DNA of 64,000 bases from Haematococcus lacustris. Lineage: Eukaryota > Chlorophyta > Chlorophyceae > Chlamydomonadales > Haematococcaceae. Made by a program: the position numbers and the translations under genes. Below the pieces are notes generated by a model, which was not told the DNA's origin, ran no database searches, and saw nothing but the letters and a program-made list of their open reading frames with translations. Shown here piece by piece: positions 19,306 through 31,480 of the stretch (position 1 is the first letter of the stretch; each line of letters opens with the position of its first letter). The stretch is taken from positions 6,539,959 to 6,603,958 of the forward strand of contig JASKMD010000028.1 in NCBI GenBank assembly GCA_030144725.1, read 5' to 3'.

Positions 19306-20993
19306 TTTTTTTTATTTTGATGGAGGAGCATTACAAGAGAGAGAGTGACACTAAAGAAAAGATGATAAGGGAAGACTACCACAAAACAAGTTTCCCCCAT
19401 ACACGAGCCCCAAGCACCCCACCCAAACACAGCGGTCCACACACCCCAAGTAAAGGTCCACACCCCACATGCAAAGGTCCACACAACCCAAGCAACCCCC
19501 TCCCTAGGACAACGTCAAGACACGCCCCCACACCAACGCCCTCCACCCTAGCTCACCTCCCCAGACCCACCCCATACCCTCCCCACAAAACTACCCACAC
19601 GAGCCTAGGTTCCGCCCCTCGACCTGAAATCGAGAACCCTACCCCCAACGCTCAAACCAAGACCACCTAAGCCCCCGGTCCCCTGACACCCAAACAGCCC
19701 CCCGAAGCCTAGCCCACCCCACCCACCGAACGCCCTAAGCCCCCACCAGCAACCCTGCAGCTCAGGCTGGCTCGACGGGGAAGGGGACGGGCCACTGCAA
19801 GGAGAGGCGAACCCCTGCGCCCTGCCCTCCCCATGCCTAGGCCTCCCTGCTGCCCTCTCCTCCTCCACTCCTCCTGCCCCAACGCTCCCCTCTGCCCCCT
19901 CCTGCCCTCCCCTCCGCTCCCTCCTGGGCTGCTTGGCAAACCAGCCCCCCGACGCCTCGGGCCACAGCTGGTCGAAGTGGGCAGCGTCCAGCTCCGGGTC
20001 CTTTCCCTTGAACCAGGTGGAGGGCACAGCGCGCAGAGGCCCACGCGGATGTCCCTCCCCACCCGATGCCAGTCCCGCTTGACGGCCGTGGTGAGGGTGG
20101 AGATGACCTCCTCCACGACCCGCCTCGCCACCTGTTGTGGCTGCAGGGCTGTAGCGGCTCCTGAGCTGCGGAGGCGCCACACTGCGCCCAGGTAGGCAAC
20201 GCGCAGCCGCAGCCACAGCAGGCTGTCAGGGGGCTGAAAGGGGAGGGCCTCGCCGCAGGTGGGGCGCCCACTGAGGAGCAGCATGGCGTCGCCTGAGGGG
20301 GGGCGGGTGCCTGTGAGGCGGCCGCACACGTCCAACACCCACTCCCAGGCTGGGACCACGGCGGGGCAGGTCAGGAAGGCGTGGGTGAGGGTCTCCAAGT
20401 GCCCCGGCTGGCAGAAGCGGCAGGCGGAAGAGCCCGGGGCAGCCGTACCCTTGAGGATGTGGCCCCACAAGGCCCCCACCATGAGGCTGGCGTGAAGCAC
20501 CCGCCAGGCCACGATGACATGCTCCCGACGGAGGGTGGGGTCTAGCAACTCCTTCCACACCTTCGCACACGGCCGGCCCGCCTGAACACCCACAGCCAGC
20601 TGGTCCGCGGTGTCGGCCCGGGGGGCGGGCTGAGCAACTGGCTACCTGCCCCCACGCCGCTGCTGGGCCTCCAGCTGCCGCTCAGCCTGCTGGGCCGCCC
20701 TCATCTGCGGCGAGGGTCGCTGGTGCGCCCTGGCGGAGGTGTCAAGCCAGCGAGGCGGTTGGCTGCCCTGCACCTCCTCGGGAAGCCGCTCCTCCACATC
20801 CCAGCCCTGCTGTTCCCGCTCCCCCGCTGCCCCCTGGTCTGCCACCTGCTGCGCGCTGGCCTCCCATTTGAGCTCCAGCTCTCTCAGCCATCAGCCACCG
20901 CTGCCACCTCCGGTTCGCCTGCTGCCCGGGGGAGGCGCACACCCCACAGCGCAGGCCACAGGCCCCCACTGGGTGGGTAGAGGGGGTCGGCAC
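19306..20993 (-). mobile_element. LINE 3'-end unit U5 (5'-truncated)
   Basis: The tail is interrupted (T8-A-T4), a variant shared with the next tail at 20994 and with 45513. The short CTCTCAGCCATC variant and the TAG stop are both present. Confidence 0.87.
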
Positions 20994-23900
20994 TTTTTTT
21001 TATTTTGATGGAGGAGCATTACAAGAGAGAGAGTGACACTAAAGAAACGATGATAAGGGAAGACTACCACAAAACAAGTTTCCCCCATACACGAGCCCCA
21101 AGCACCCCACCCAAACACAGCGGTCCACACACCCCAAGTAAAGGTCCACACCCCACATGCAAAGGTCCACACAACCCAAGCAACCCCCTCCCTAGGACAA
21201 CGTCAAGACACTCCCCCACACCAACGCCCTCCACCCTAGCTCACCTCCCCAGACCCACCCCATACCCTCCCCACAAAACTACCCACACGAGCCTAGGTTC
21301 CGCCCCTCGACCTGAAATCGAGAACCCTACCCCCAACGCTCAAACCAAGACCACCTAAGCCCCCGGTCCCCTGACACCCAAACAGCCCCCCGAAGCCTAG
21401 CCCACCCCACCCACCGAACGCCCTAAGCCCCCACCAGCAACCCTGCAGCTCAGGCTGGCTCGACGGGGAAGGGGACGGGCCACTGCAAGGAGAGGCGAAC
21501 CCCTGCGCCCTGCCCTCCCCATGCCTAGGCCTCCCTGCTGCCCTCTCCTCCTCCACTCCTCCTGCCCCAACGCTCCCCTCTGCCCCCTCCTGCCCTCCCC
21601 TCCGCTCCCTCCTGGGCTGCTTGGCAAACCAGCCCCCCGACGCCTCGGGCCACAGCTGGTCGAAGTGGGCAGCGTCCAGCTCCGGGTCCTTTCCCTTGAA
21701 CCAGGTGGAGGGCATAGCGCGCAGAGGCCCACGCGGATGTCCCTCCCCACCCGATGCCAGTCCCGCTTGACGGCCGTGGTGAGGGTGGAGATGACCTCCT
21801 CCACGACCCGCCTCGCCACCTGTTGTGGCTGCAGGGCTGTAGCGGCTCCTGAGCTGCGGAGGCGCCACCCTGCGCCCAGGTAGGCAACGCGCAGCCGCAG
21901 CCACAGCAGGCTGTCAGGGGGCTGAAAGGGGAGGGCCTCGCCGCAGGTGGGGCGCCCACTGAGGAGCAGCATGGCGTCGCCTGAGGGGGGGCGGGTGCCT
22001 GTGAGGCGGCCGCACACGTCCAACACCCACTCCCAGGCTGGGACCACGGCGGGGCAGGTCAGGAAGGCGTGGGTGAGGGTCTCCAAGTGCCCCGGCTGGC
22101 AGAAGCGGCAGGCGGAAGAGCCCGGGGCAGCCGTACCCTTGAGGATGTGGCCCCACAAGGCCCCCACCATGAGGCTGGCGTGAAGCACCCGCCTGGCCAC
22201 GATGACATGCTCCCGACGGAGGGTGGGGTCTAGCAACTCCTTCCACACCTTCGCACACGGCCGGCCCGCCTGAACACCCACAGCCAGCTGGTCCGCGGTG
22301 TCGGCCCGGGGGGCGGGCTGAGCAACTGGCTACCTGCCCCCACGCCGCTGCTGGGCCTCCAGCTGCCGCTCAGCCTGCTGGGCCGCCCTCATCTGCGGCG
22401 AGGGTCGCTGGTGCGCCCTGGCGGAGGTGTCAAGCCAGCGAGGCGGTTGGCTGCCCTGCACCTCCTCGGGGAGCCGCTCCTCCACATCCCTGCCCTGCTG
22501 CTCCCGCTCCCCCGCTGCCCCCTGGTCTGCCACCTGCTGCACGCTGGCCTCCCACTTGAGCTACAGCTCCCTCAGGGCCCCATCAGCCACCGCTGCCACC
22601 TCCGGTTCGCCCGCTGCCCGGGGGGGGAGCACACCCCACAGCGCTGGCCACAGGCCCCCACCTGGTGGGTAGAGGGGGTCGGCACTGACGCGCTGGAGCT
22701 GGTGGAGGCGCACCCTGGCATGCTTGACAGAGAAGTCCAGGAGGGTGGTGGTGCCCATGCCCCACACCTGAGGGTCCAGCTGCAGGTGAGCCCAGGGGCC
22801 CAAGAGCCACTCCTCCTTAGGCCAGGTGCCAGGCCCCTCCTCAGCTGGGTCGGCAGCCTGCCCTCCCGCCCCGCCCCCTGCTCCCCTACGCCCTCCACCT
22901 CCTCCACGCCCTCGCCCCCTGCCCCCGCCCCGCCCCCTTGCCCGCCCCCCTCCCATGCCAACCGCCCCGACTCCTCCTTGCTCCTGCCCTTGAGCCTGCT
23001 CCTGCACCACGTGATGCTGGGCGGGTAGAGGGCGGAGGTGGGTGGCTCGCTCCTCCGGAGTCAGCCTGTAGCTGGGCTTGTTGAGTCGGGCCACCGCAGC
23101 TGGCTCCCAGGCCGCCCCTCCCTCCGCCCAGAAAGCCCCTAGGGGCCCCTGCCCTGTGGGGTCTAGGGAGTAGAGGCGGCCGTTGGGGCCCACCCAGTGG
23201 GAGGGCTGGAGCAGGGGGGTGCGCCGCATCACAAACCCCACCCCAGGCCCAACCCTCAGGCACTGCCACTCCGGCTGAGGAGGCTGCAGGCGGTCCACCA
23301 TGCCCTGCCAGGGCTCGGGGAGGCAAGCCCTGACCAGGTCGGCAGCCCAGCGGGCCTCCCCCTCCAGCTGGGGGCTATGCAGGGCTTCCCTCACGTGGCG
23401 GACGTGGGTCCAACCCTGCTCAGCTGCTGCCTCCCTAGCTGCTGGGTTCATGCGGACTTGCGCGTTGTACCACAGCGGCTCTGCCAGCAACGAGAAGAAG
23501 GACTGGCTAGCGGGGGGCACCGCACGGAACAGCTTGAGCTCAGCCAGGGCCGCCACGTGAGCTTGCAGCCGCGGGCTGATGCCTCGCGAGGGGGGGGCGG
23601 TGGGGTCGGTGATGACCCACGTGCTGAGGCCGTGGGAGGGGTCTGCCAGCAGGCTGTGGGTCGGAGGCTGCTAGGGACGAACCCGGGGAGACCAGAGCTG
23701 GGCCAGCATCTTCGCCAGCATGGCCGTGCTGGTGACCCCAGGTCGGGAAGCCCCACCCCTCCCTCCCCCCGGGGCATCACGCAGATGGCCTTGCTAGGGT
23801 AGAGGCGGCAGCTGTTGGGGCTGCGCTCCTGGGGCAGGTCTGAGGCTGCCACAAAGCGGTTGACAGCCGCGGCCATGGCTTGCGTCAGAGGAGCGGAGGG

Positions 23901-24064
23901 TTGCACAAAAGCCATTTGGTAGATGGACTTGGATGCCAGGCACTGCTGTGCCACCTGCACCCGCCCCAGGAGGTTGAGGCCTTGGGGCCGCCAAGGGAGG
24001 GAGGCTGCCATCATGGCCGCCGCCACCCCACCGAAGGCGGCCTCGCTGGTGGCAGCGTAGGAGG

Positions 24065-24959
24065 CCGCCCCAAGAGGGACCCCCAGGTGGCGCACTGGCA
24101 CCCCCGCTCGGACAGCTGGGATGACCACCTCCGGCTCCTGCTCCCCACCCTGCTCCCGCCAGCCCTGTTGCTGTTCTTGCCCGCCACCTTTCCCCAGCCC
24201 ACCCCCTAGCCCCTGTTCGCCCACCTGCCCCTGCCCGCCCCTTCCCCCCCGTCACCCCCCCTTCCTCCCCTCCCCGCCCCCTCGGGGCCTGAGCCCTCCT
24301 GGTTGCCCGGCCTAGGCTCTGGCTGGGCGCACGGCAGGGCTGAGCTCTTGCTCACGCTCAGCGCAGGGCCCCCAGCGGCGCGGAACAGGCCCAGGGCCTC
24401 CACAACCACCTTCCCGTCTCTGACCCGATCGAGCACCACGATGGTGAGGTCGTCCGCATATTCCTTGGAGGGGAGCGCGGGGGTCAGGGCGGCCCTGTGC
24501 ATGGCCAGAGGGCTGGAGGGGATGGTGGGGGTGCTGATGCGGCCTGCCAGCTGGAGCGAGCTGAGGTAGCTGACCAGCGGCTGAAGCACGATGCACCAGT
24601 AGAGCGGGGAGGCCCCGCTGCCCTGCAGCAGCCCCGACGCAAGGGGGAAGCTGTCGGTGAGGTGGCCGTTGACCAGCACCTGGCTCGTGGCCCCCCGGTG
24701 CAGCAGCTGAGCCCCGCGCACATGCCCCTCCCGGCAGAACCCCATGGCCTCCATCGTGTCCTGGAGCAAGCCCCAGGACACGTTGTCATAGGCCCCCGCC
24801 AGGTCCAGCAACAACAGCCAGGCTGGGCTGCCCCGCTGCTGCAGGTACTCCAGCAGGCCTAGGTGGAACTGCACGCTGTCGCTGATGTCCCTGCCCAGGA
24901 TGAAGGCGGACTGAGAGGGGGACACCAGCAGGTCCAAGGGCAGCTGCAGCCGGTCCTCC
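24065..24959 (-). repeat. Left gap edge, duplicate of 25460-26355
   Basis: These 895 bp of LINE-2 ORF2 (Gly-rich linker to reverse transcriptase core) match the right edge with few differences. One is a missing C near 24243 that breaks the frame. Confidence 0.85.
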
Positions 24960-25459
24960 NNNNNNNNNNNNNNNNNNNNNNNNNNNNNNNNNNNNNNNNN
25001 NNNNNNNNNNNNNNNNNNNNNNNNNNNNNNNNNNNNNNNNNNNNNNNNNNNNNNNNNNNNNNNNNNNNNNNNNNNNNNNNNNNNNNNNNNNNNNNNNNNN
25101 NNNNNNNNNNNNNNNNNNNNNNNNNNNNNNNNNNNNNNNNNNNNNNNNNNNNNNNNNNNNNNNNNNNNNNNNNNNNNNNNNNNNNNNNNNNNNNNNNNNN
25201 NNNNNNNNNNNNNNNNNNNNNNNNNNNNNNNNNNNNNNNNNNNNNNNNNNNNNNNNNNNNNNNNNNNNNNNNNNNNNNNNNNNNNNNNNNNNNNNNNNNN
25301 NNNNNNNNNNNNNNNNNNNNNNNNNNNNNNNNNNNNNNNNNNNNNNNNNNNNNNNNNNNNNNNNNNNNNNNNNNNNNNNNNNNNNNNNNNNNNNNNNNNN
25401 NNNNNNNNNNNNNNNNNNNNNNNNNNNNNNNNNNNNNNNNNNNNNNNNNNNNNNNNNNN
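24960..25459. other. Assembly gap, exactly 500 N
   Basis: A run of exactly 500 Ns is a conventional placeholder for a gap of unknown size. Its two edges repeat each other (24065-24959 and 25460-26355), so the gap is probably not real missing sequence of that length. Confidence 0.97.
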
Positions 25460-26355
25460 CCGCCCCAAGAGGGACCCCCAGGTGGCGCACTGGCACCCCC
25501 GCTCGGACAGCTGGGATGACCACCTCCGGCTCCTGCTCCCCACCCTGCTCCCGCCAGCCCTGTTGCTGTCCTTGCCCGCCACCTTTCCCCAGCCCACCCC
25601 CTAGCCCCTGCTCGCCCACCTGCCCCTGCCCGCCCCCTTCCCCCCCGTCACCCCCCCTTCCTCCCCTCCCCGCCCCCTCGGGGCCTGAGCCCTCCTGGTT
25701 GCCCGGCCCAGGCTCTGGCTGGGCGCACGGCAGGGCTGAGCTCTTGCTCACGCTCAGCGCAGGGCCCCGAGCGGCGCGGAACAGGCCCAGGGCCTCCACA
25801 ACCACCTTCCCGTCTCTGACCCGATCGAGCACCACGATGGTGAGGTCGTCCGCATATTCCTTGGAGGGGAGCGCGGGGGTCAGGGCGGCCCTGTGCATGG
25901 CCAGAGGGCTGGAGGGGATGGTGGGGGTGCTGATGCGGCCTGCCAGCTGGAGCGAGCTGAGGTAGCTGACCAGCGGCTGAAGCACGATGCACCAGTAGAG
26001 CGGGGAGGCCCCGCTGCCCTGCAGCAGCCCCGACGCAAGGGGGAAGCTGTCGGTGAGGTGGCCGTTGACCAGCACCTGGCTCGTGGCCCCCCGGTGCAGC
26101 AGCTGAGCCCAGCGCACATGCCCCTCCCGGCAGAACCCCATGGCCTCCATCGTGTCCTGGAGCAAGCCCCAGGACACGTTGTCATAGGCCCCCGCCAGGT
26201 CCAGCAACAACAGCCAGGCTGGGCTGCCCCGCTGCTGCAGGTACTCCAGCAGGCCTAGGTGGAACTGCACGCTGTCGCTGATGTCCCTGCCCAGGATGAA
26301 GGCGGACTGAGAGTGGGACACCAGCAGGTCCAAGGGCAGCTGCAGCCGGTCCTCC
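25460..26355 (-). repeat. Right gap edge, duplicate of 24065-24959
   Basis: This segment covers the same ORF2 bases as the left edge with an intact frame. A duplicate starting and ending exactly at a placeholder gap is best explained by unmerged overlapping contigs or two haplotypes. Confidence 0.85.
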
Positions 26356-29300
26356 ACTGCCCTAGCCACCAGGCGCACGTCGCAGTTGAGGAGCGTGATG
26401 GGGCGGTAGCCGGCCACCTGGTCCCTCGGCTTGCCAGCCTTGGGCACGAGGGTGATGATGCCTGTCAGGAACTCAGCCAGGGGGGCAGGGTCAGCGGTGT
26501 CTGCCAGGGCCTCTCGCAACATGGCCCGCAGCGGCCGCCCCAGCTCCACCCACAGCCGGTCATAGACCTCCATGGGCAGTCCATCTAGCCCCGGGGCCTT
26601 GCTGTGCGCGCAGCCCTGCAGAGCCCGGCCCAGCTCCTCCTCTGATAGCATAGGGATGCCATCGGGGCCCTCGGCAGCCCTGGCCTGGGTGGGGGTGAGG
26701 TGGGAGGTGAGGCTGCCCAGCAGCGTGGCGCGCGCAGCTGTGTCCACCGGCTTGGCTGCGTAGACACCGGTGGGCTCGGCAGCTGAGTAGTGCTGCTGGA
26801 AAGCCCTGCACGCTGCCTTCACCCCGGCCGGCGTGGTAAGGTCTGCTGGCTGACCTGGCTGGCCGGGGAGCTGGAGAGAGGAGATGAGGGTGGGGGTGTG
26901 CGCGGGCTGGTCGCGATGGTAGAAGTAGAAGGAGGAGCGGTCGCCGTAGTACTGGTCGAGGACAGCGCTGGCCAGCAGGGATTGCTGGGCCCCCTGCTCC
27001 CTCGCCCCCACACCCGCCAGGGCTGCGGCCTCTCCCAGGTGCTGCGCCGCCTGCACCTCAGCCTCCCCCTCTCGCTCCACCCGCACCAGCTGCCGCACAA
27101 GGTGAGCCCTGGCCACTGCTGCCGCCTTCTCCCTGCGCTGCTGCAGGTCACGCTGCGCGCGGCGTTGGGCCCGCAGGAAGTGCTGGGCACGCATGGCCAA
27201 GCCCTGCTTGATGCGGGCCCACCTGGCCCTGTGCCCATCCCTAGGCAGCCCCAGCTGACTCGCAGCCTCGTGGTAAAGGGCCTCAGCCTGTAGGAAGTCC
27301 TTGAGGCAGTCCAGCAGATCGGGGTTGTCAAGGTGGGCGGGGTGCAGCTGCCAAGGAGCGGGGACGGTGAGAGGCAGGTCGGGGGGGCACACTGCCACAG
27401 ACACGGGCCGGTGGTCGGTGGGCACTGGCAGCACCCCTTGGATGGCGCTGTCCATCTGCCACCGCACCAGCTCCTCCGAGACGTACCACCGGTCGAGGCG
27501 CGCACCCGTCTGCCAACGCTCGCTGAAGTGGGTGAGGTCTCTCTTGGAGGGGTGCAGATGGCGCCACGGGTCCACCAGACCCCGCTCACCCACCAGCTGC
27601 CGCAGCTGCTCCGCCCCCTGGCCCCGGCTGCCCACCCAGGCCTCCCCATGCTGCGAGCCCTGCGGGATGCCCACTCTGTCCACGGGGGCTAAGATGCAGT
27701 TGAAGTCGCCCCCCATGAGGAGGAGGCGGCGGTCGGCGGCTGGCGGGAGGCAAGCGGGGAGGCACTCTGCGTAGAACGCTGGCCGCTCTGCCTGCTGCGC
27801 CGGGGCGTACACGCACACTAGGGACACCGGCCTGCCTGCGAGCTCCCCGTCTACCCGCAGCACCCGCCCCTGGGCCCCCTCTGCCTGCAGCTGCACCTGG
27901 GTGCACCCCTGGAGGATGGTGGAGGGCTTGACCAACACCAGACAGCCTTGGGAGCTGCCGGTGCCAGGGGTGTAAAACCACTGCCCCCGCCAGGCAGGCT
28001 TGGCCCCCGAGTGGGCTTCTGCCCACTGCCACACGCTCTCCGCCCTATGGCACTCTTGGAGGAACACCACTTGCGCCGGGCTGTCAGCGGCCCAGTCAAG
28101 CAGGGCCTGCAGTTTGTGCGGCTGGGCAAGGCCCTGCACGTTGAGGGTGACTGCCAAGAACCTGGCGGCCACACCTGGGCGCTGCATGGCTAGTCCTGGC
28201 TTGCCCCCGCGCGGGCTACGCGTGTGTAGAGGAGGGTGGGTGGGCTAGGAAGGGGAGGCGGACCGGGCAAAGGGGGTGGGCCGGGGATAGGGGCTGGAGT
28301 GGCCTCAATGCAGGCCAACTTGGCCCCCGGGCGGCGCAGGCGGATCCGAGGCTCACGGGAATAGATGGCCAGCGGGGGCCGCAGGGGCAGCGGACCGAGC
28401 TGCTCGACCTCCTCCCCAAGCTGAGCTGCCTGCTCGGGCTGCTGCCGCTTAGGCACCCTTAACCTCCCCTCCCGGGGCCCTGCTGACTCAACTACAGGGC
28501 TATCATAGGAGGCCCCCAGCGAGCTGGCCAGGCTAGCAGAGGGGCTGAGCAACCCGTAGCGGCGCACGTGTGGGGACCCATGGCCAAGCTGCGCAGCACG
28601 CTGCCTGCCAGCTTGCTGGTGCCCTGCAGGCCGTGCCTCCCACTCCTCAGAGCTGGAACCGGAAGAGGGAATGCCATACCGGCGCCGGCTAGGCCCCCCT
28701 CTGGCTGGCTGGGTAGCTGGCTGCGTGTTGCCTCGCCTCGACCTACACTGAGCCACCCGCTGCCGCTCCTCCCGCCTAGCCCTCCTGTCATCCGGGGAGG
28801 GGCGCGGAGGTGCCCTCGCGGCGGTGTCAAGCCAGCGGGGAGGCTGACTACCCTGCAGCTCACCGGGCCCAACCCGCGCCGTGCCGAGCCGGGTGCCCAG
28901 CCCGGTGGAGGGACCAAGCTCCTGGGCTGGGAGATGGGCAACTGCGCCAGACCCCGTGACCTCCGTGCGGCAAGAGGCGGTGGGGGCCGCTGCCTCAGCG
29001 TCCATGGGGTCAAGGGAGGGAGAGCTGGCGGAAGGTTCCCCACCCACCCACTGCCCGGCTGCGGCTAGGCCCCTAGCTGTGGCATCTCTCAGCTTACGGG
29101 CAGCGAGCTTGCCCTTGGAGGCCAGCACCGCGCCCTTAAAGTGGGCCTTGCCCAGCAACCCCAAGTGCCCCGGGGAGCGCGGAGAGGCTGATAGGGGAAA
29201 ACTGGCAAGGGAGCCAGTGGCAACAGACCCCTCAAGAGGCACGGGATGGACAGCGGGAGGAATAACAAGGGGGGGAGGGGCGGCCCAAGGGGGGTTCAGG

Positions 29301-29495
29301 GGGGCGGAGAGCTGCTGGGGGGGAAGAGGGATGTGGGGGAGATGCACCCCTTGGGGTGGGACAGAGCAAGGCGCATGCGCTCGGGACACAAAAGCCCCCT
29401 GGGCGCTGGGCTGGAAGGTGGTGGGCGTTGGAAAGAGTGTAGAGAGCACGGGTCGGGTAAGGCGTGGGCGATCCAAAACCATCGGAGAAGGCACG

Positions 29496-30004
29496 GCCCC
29501 AGCCCCAGCCCCAGCCCCAGCCCCAGCCCCAGCCCCAGCCCCAGCCCCAGCCCCAGCCCCAGCCCCAGCCCCAGCCCCAGCCCCAGCCCCAGCCCCAGCC
29601 CCAGCCCGAGCCCGAGCCCGAGCCCGAGCCCCAGCCCCAGCCCCAGCCCCAGCCCCAGCCCCAGCCCCAGCCCCAGCCCCAGCCCCAGCCCCAGCCCCAG
29701 CCCCAGCCCCAGCCCCAGCCCCAGCCCCAGCCCCAGCCCCAGCCCCAGCCCCAGCCCCAGCCCCAGCCCCAGCCCCAGCCCCCAGCCCCAGCCCCAGCCC
29801 CAGCCCCAGCCCCAGCCCCAGCCCCAGCCCCAGCCCCAGCCCCAGCCCCAGCCCCAGCCCCAGCCCCAGCCCCAGCCCCAGCCCCAGCCCCAGCCCCAGC
29901 CCCAGCCCCAGCCCCAGCCCCAGCCCCAGCCCCAGCCCCAGCCCCAGCCCCAGCCCCAGCCCCAGCCCCAGCCCCAGCCCCAGCCCCAGCCCCAGCCCCA
30001 GCCC
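29496..30004 (-). repeat. (AGCCCC)n hexanucleotide array in LINE-2 ORF1, ~85 units
   Basis: Complement of the LINE-1 GGGGCT array, longer by about 12 units. It contains four GAGCCC variants near 29606 and one extra C near 29780 that shifts the coding phase. A CTG/CAG tract flanks it (30006-30090). Confidence 0.95.
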
Positions 30005-30789
30005 GAAGCTGCTGCTGCTGCTGCTGCTGCTGCTGCAGCTGTTGCCGGTGGTGTTGCCGCTGCTGCTGCTGCTGTTGCTGTTGCTGCTGCGCTACAGGCA
30101 CCAACCTCGCCCCCTCTGTGCCAGCAGTGCCACCCCCTGCTGAGGTGCGCTGGTGAGGTGTGGCGGCAGCCGGGGGCTGACTAGCTGTGATAGCCCTGCC
30201 GTCCAGCGACTGCGCCCCTCCGCAGTCGGACCGAGAGGCCTCGTCTTGCGTAGAAGCGGGTGAGGCTGAGGGGGAGGGGAGGAGAGCTGATAGCAGCTCC
30301 GGCTGAGGGACAAGGGTGCTCCTACCGGCTCGGAGGGCCCTGCTAGCGGCGGAGAACACGACGGCTAGAGCCTTGCCCCCCACATCCCCCGACTTACCTC
30401 CGGTGGAGTTGGTCATGTCCATGCGGGGAAGAAGGGACCTCCTGCCTCGTGTAGGAGCTGCTGCACCGCCAAGCTGGAAAGGCCGACTCGCGGGCCCCTG
30501 ACCAGTGGAGGGGGCGGCTGGGCTGCTCGGCGACAGACCCTGCGCCTCCTTCTCCCCCGGCTGCGATGACTCACCCCTTGAGCACACCCGGGCAGCCCAG
30601 GACGGGCCCAGCCACGGAGTCCCCCCAGAAAGCTCTGCTGTAGCTGGGCCCCAAGAGCTATCGAACCGGGAAGGCCTTCCACGGGGCGGAGCAGACGGGT
30701 GGATCCCGAGACCCTTGAGCCCTGGCCCTCTAGCCCCTGAGGCATCCCCTGCCACCGCTACAGCCTCTTTCCCCGCCCCCGCTCCCACC

Positions 30790-31480
30790 CCAGGGTTGTG
30801 CTGCTGCTGCTGTTGCTGCTGGGCCACCTGGGCGCCCTGCGCCACCCGGGCCCCCTCATCCCCAGCTGTGCCACCCCCATCTGAGGAGAGCTTGAGGGGG
30901 GCGACAGCAGCTGAGGCAGGGTTAGGGTCCCGGGAGGTAGGGCTGTGCTGCTGCCGCTGCTGGGCCACCTGGGCGCCCTGCGCCACCCGGGCCCCCTCAT
31001 CCCCAGCCGTGCCACCCCCAACAGAGGTGCGCTGGAGGGGGGCGGCAGCAGCTGAGGCAGGGTGAGGGCCCCGGGAGGTAGGGCTATGCAGCATCTGCTG
31101 CTGCTGAGCACCCTGGGCGCCCTGCGCCACCCGGACCCCCTCATCCCCAGCTGTGCCACCCCCATCTGAGGTGCTCTGGAGGGGGGCGGCAGCAGCTGAG
31201 GCAGGGTCAGGGTCCCGGGAGGTAGGGCTGTGCTGCTGCCGCTGCTGGGCCACCTGGGCGCCCTGCGCCACCCGGGCCCCCCCATCCCCAGCCGTGCCAC
31301 CCCCATCTGAGGAGCGTTTGAGGGGGGCGGCAGCAGCTGAGGCAGGGTCAGGGTCCCGGGAGGTAGGGCTGTGCTGCTGCCGCTGCTGGGCCACCTGGGC
31401 GCCCTGCGCCACCCGGGCCCCCTCATCCCCAGCTGTGCCACCCCCATCTGAGGTGCGCTGGAGGGGGGCGGCAGCAGCTG
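30790..31480 (-). repeat. Five ~140-bp coding repeats in LINE-2 ORF1
   Basis: Five units of the SAAAAPLxRTSDGGGTAG type on the - strand, followed towards the ORF1 start by a GAGGGAGGGT run (31480-31560) and the Pro-rich coding block. Confidence 0.85.

Larger units (their letters stand above)
12543..20993 (-). repeat. Head-to-tail array of five 1.69-kb LINE 3'-end units
   Basis: Poly-T runs at 12543, 14234, 15926, 17617 and 19306 each directly follow the octamer GTCGGCAC. In LINE sense every unit begins GTGCCGAC (an internal ORF2 position equal to about 10150 in LINE-1), runs through the CCHC finger and 3' UTR and ends in poly-A, where the next unit begins. The array is continuous with LINE-2, whose own tail starts at 20994. 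Unit lengths read from the poly-T starts are 1691, 1692, 1691, 1689 and 1688 bp. Confidence 0.92.
21450..28187 (-). pseudogene. LINE-2 ORF2, disrupted endonuclease-reverse transcriptase
   Basis: The ATG at 28187 again follows ORF1's TAG by two bases. Endonuclease (FLQE, GDFN, LDRWYVS, TDH) and reverse transcriptase (LDLAGAYD, YADD) motifs match LINE-1 residue for residue in most places. Lesions going 5' to 3': the assembly gap at 24960-25459; a missing C near 24243 in the Gly-rich linker, present in the right-hand gap edge; a missing base near 23741; Trp to stop (TAG) near 23670; Glu to stop near 22562; Gln to TAG near 22329; and the GCGCGC frameshift near 21720 shared with the tandem units. 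Some single-base losses lie in homopolymers and might be sequencing errors; the three nonsense changes are substitutions. Confidence 0.87.
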
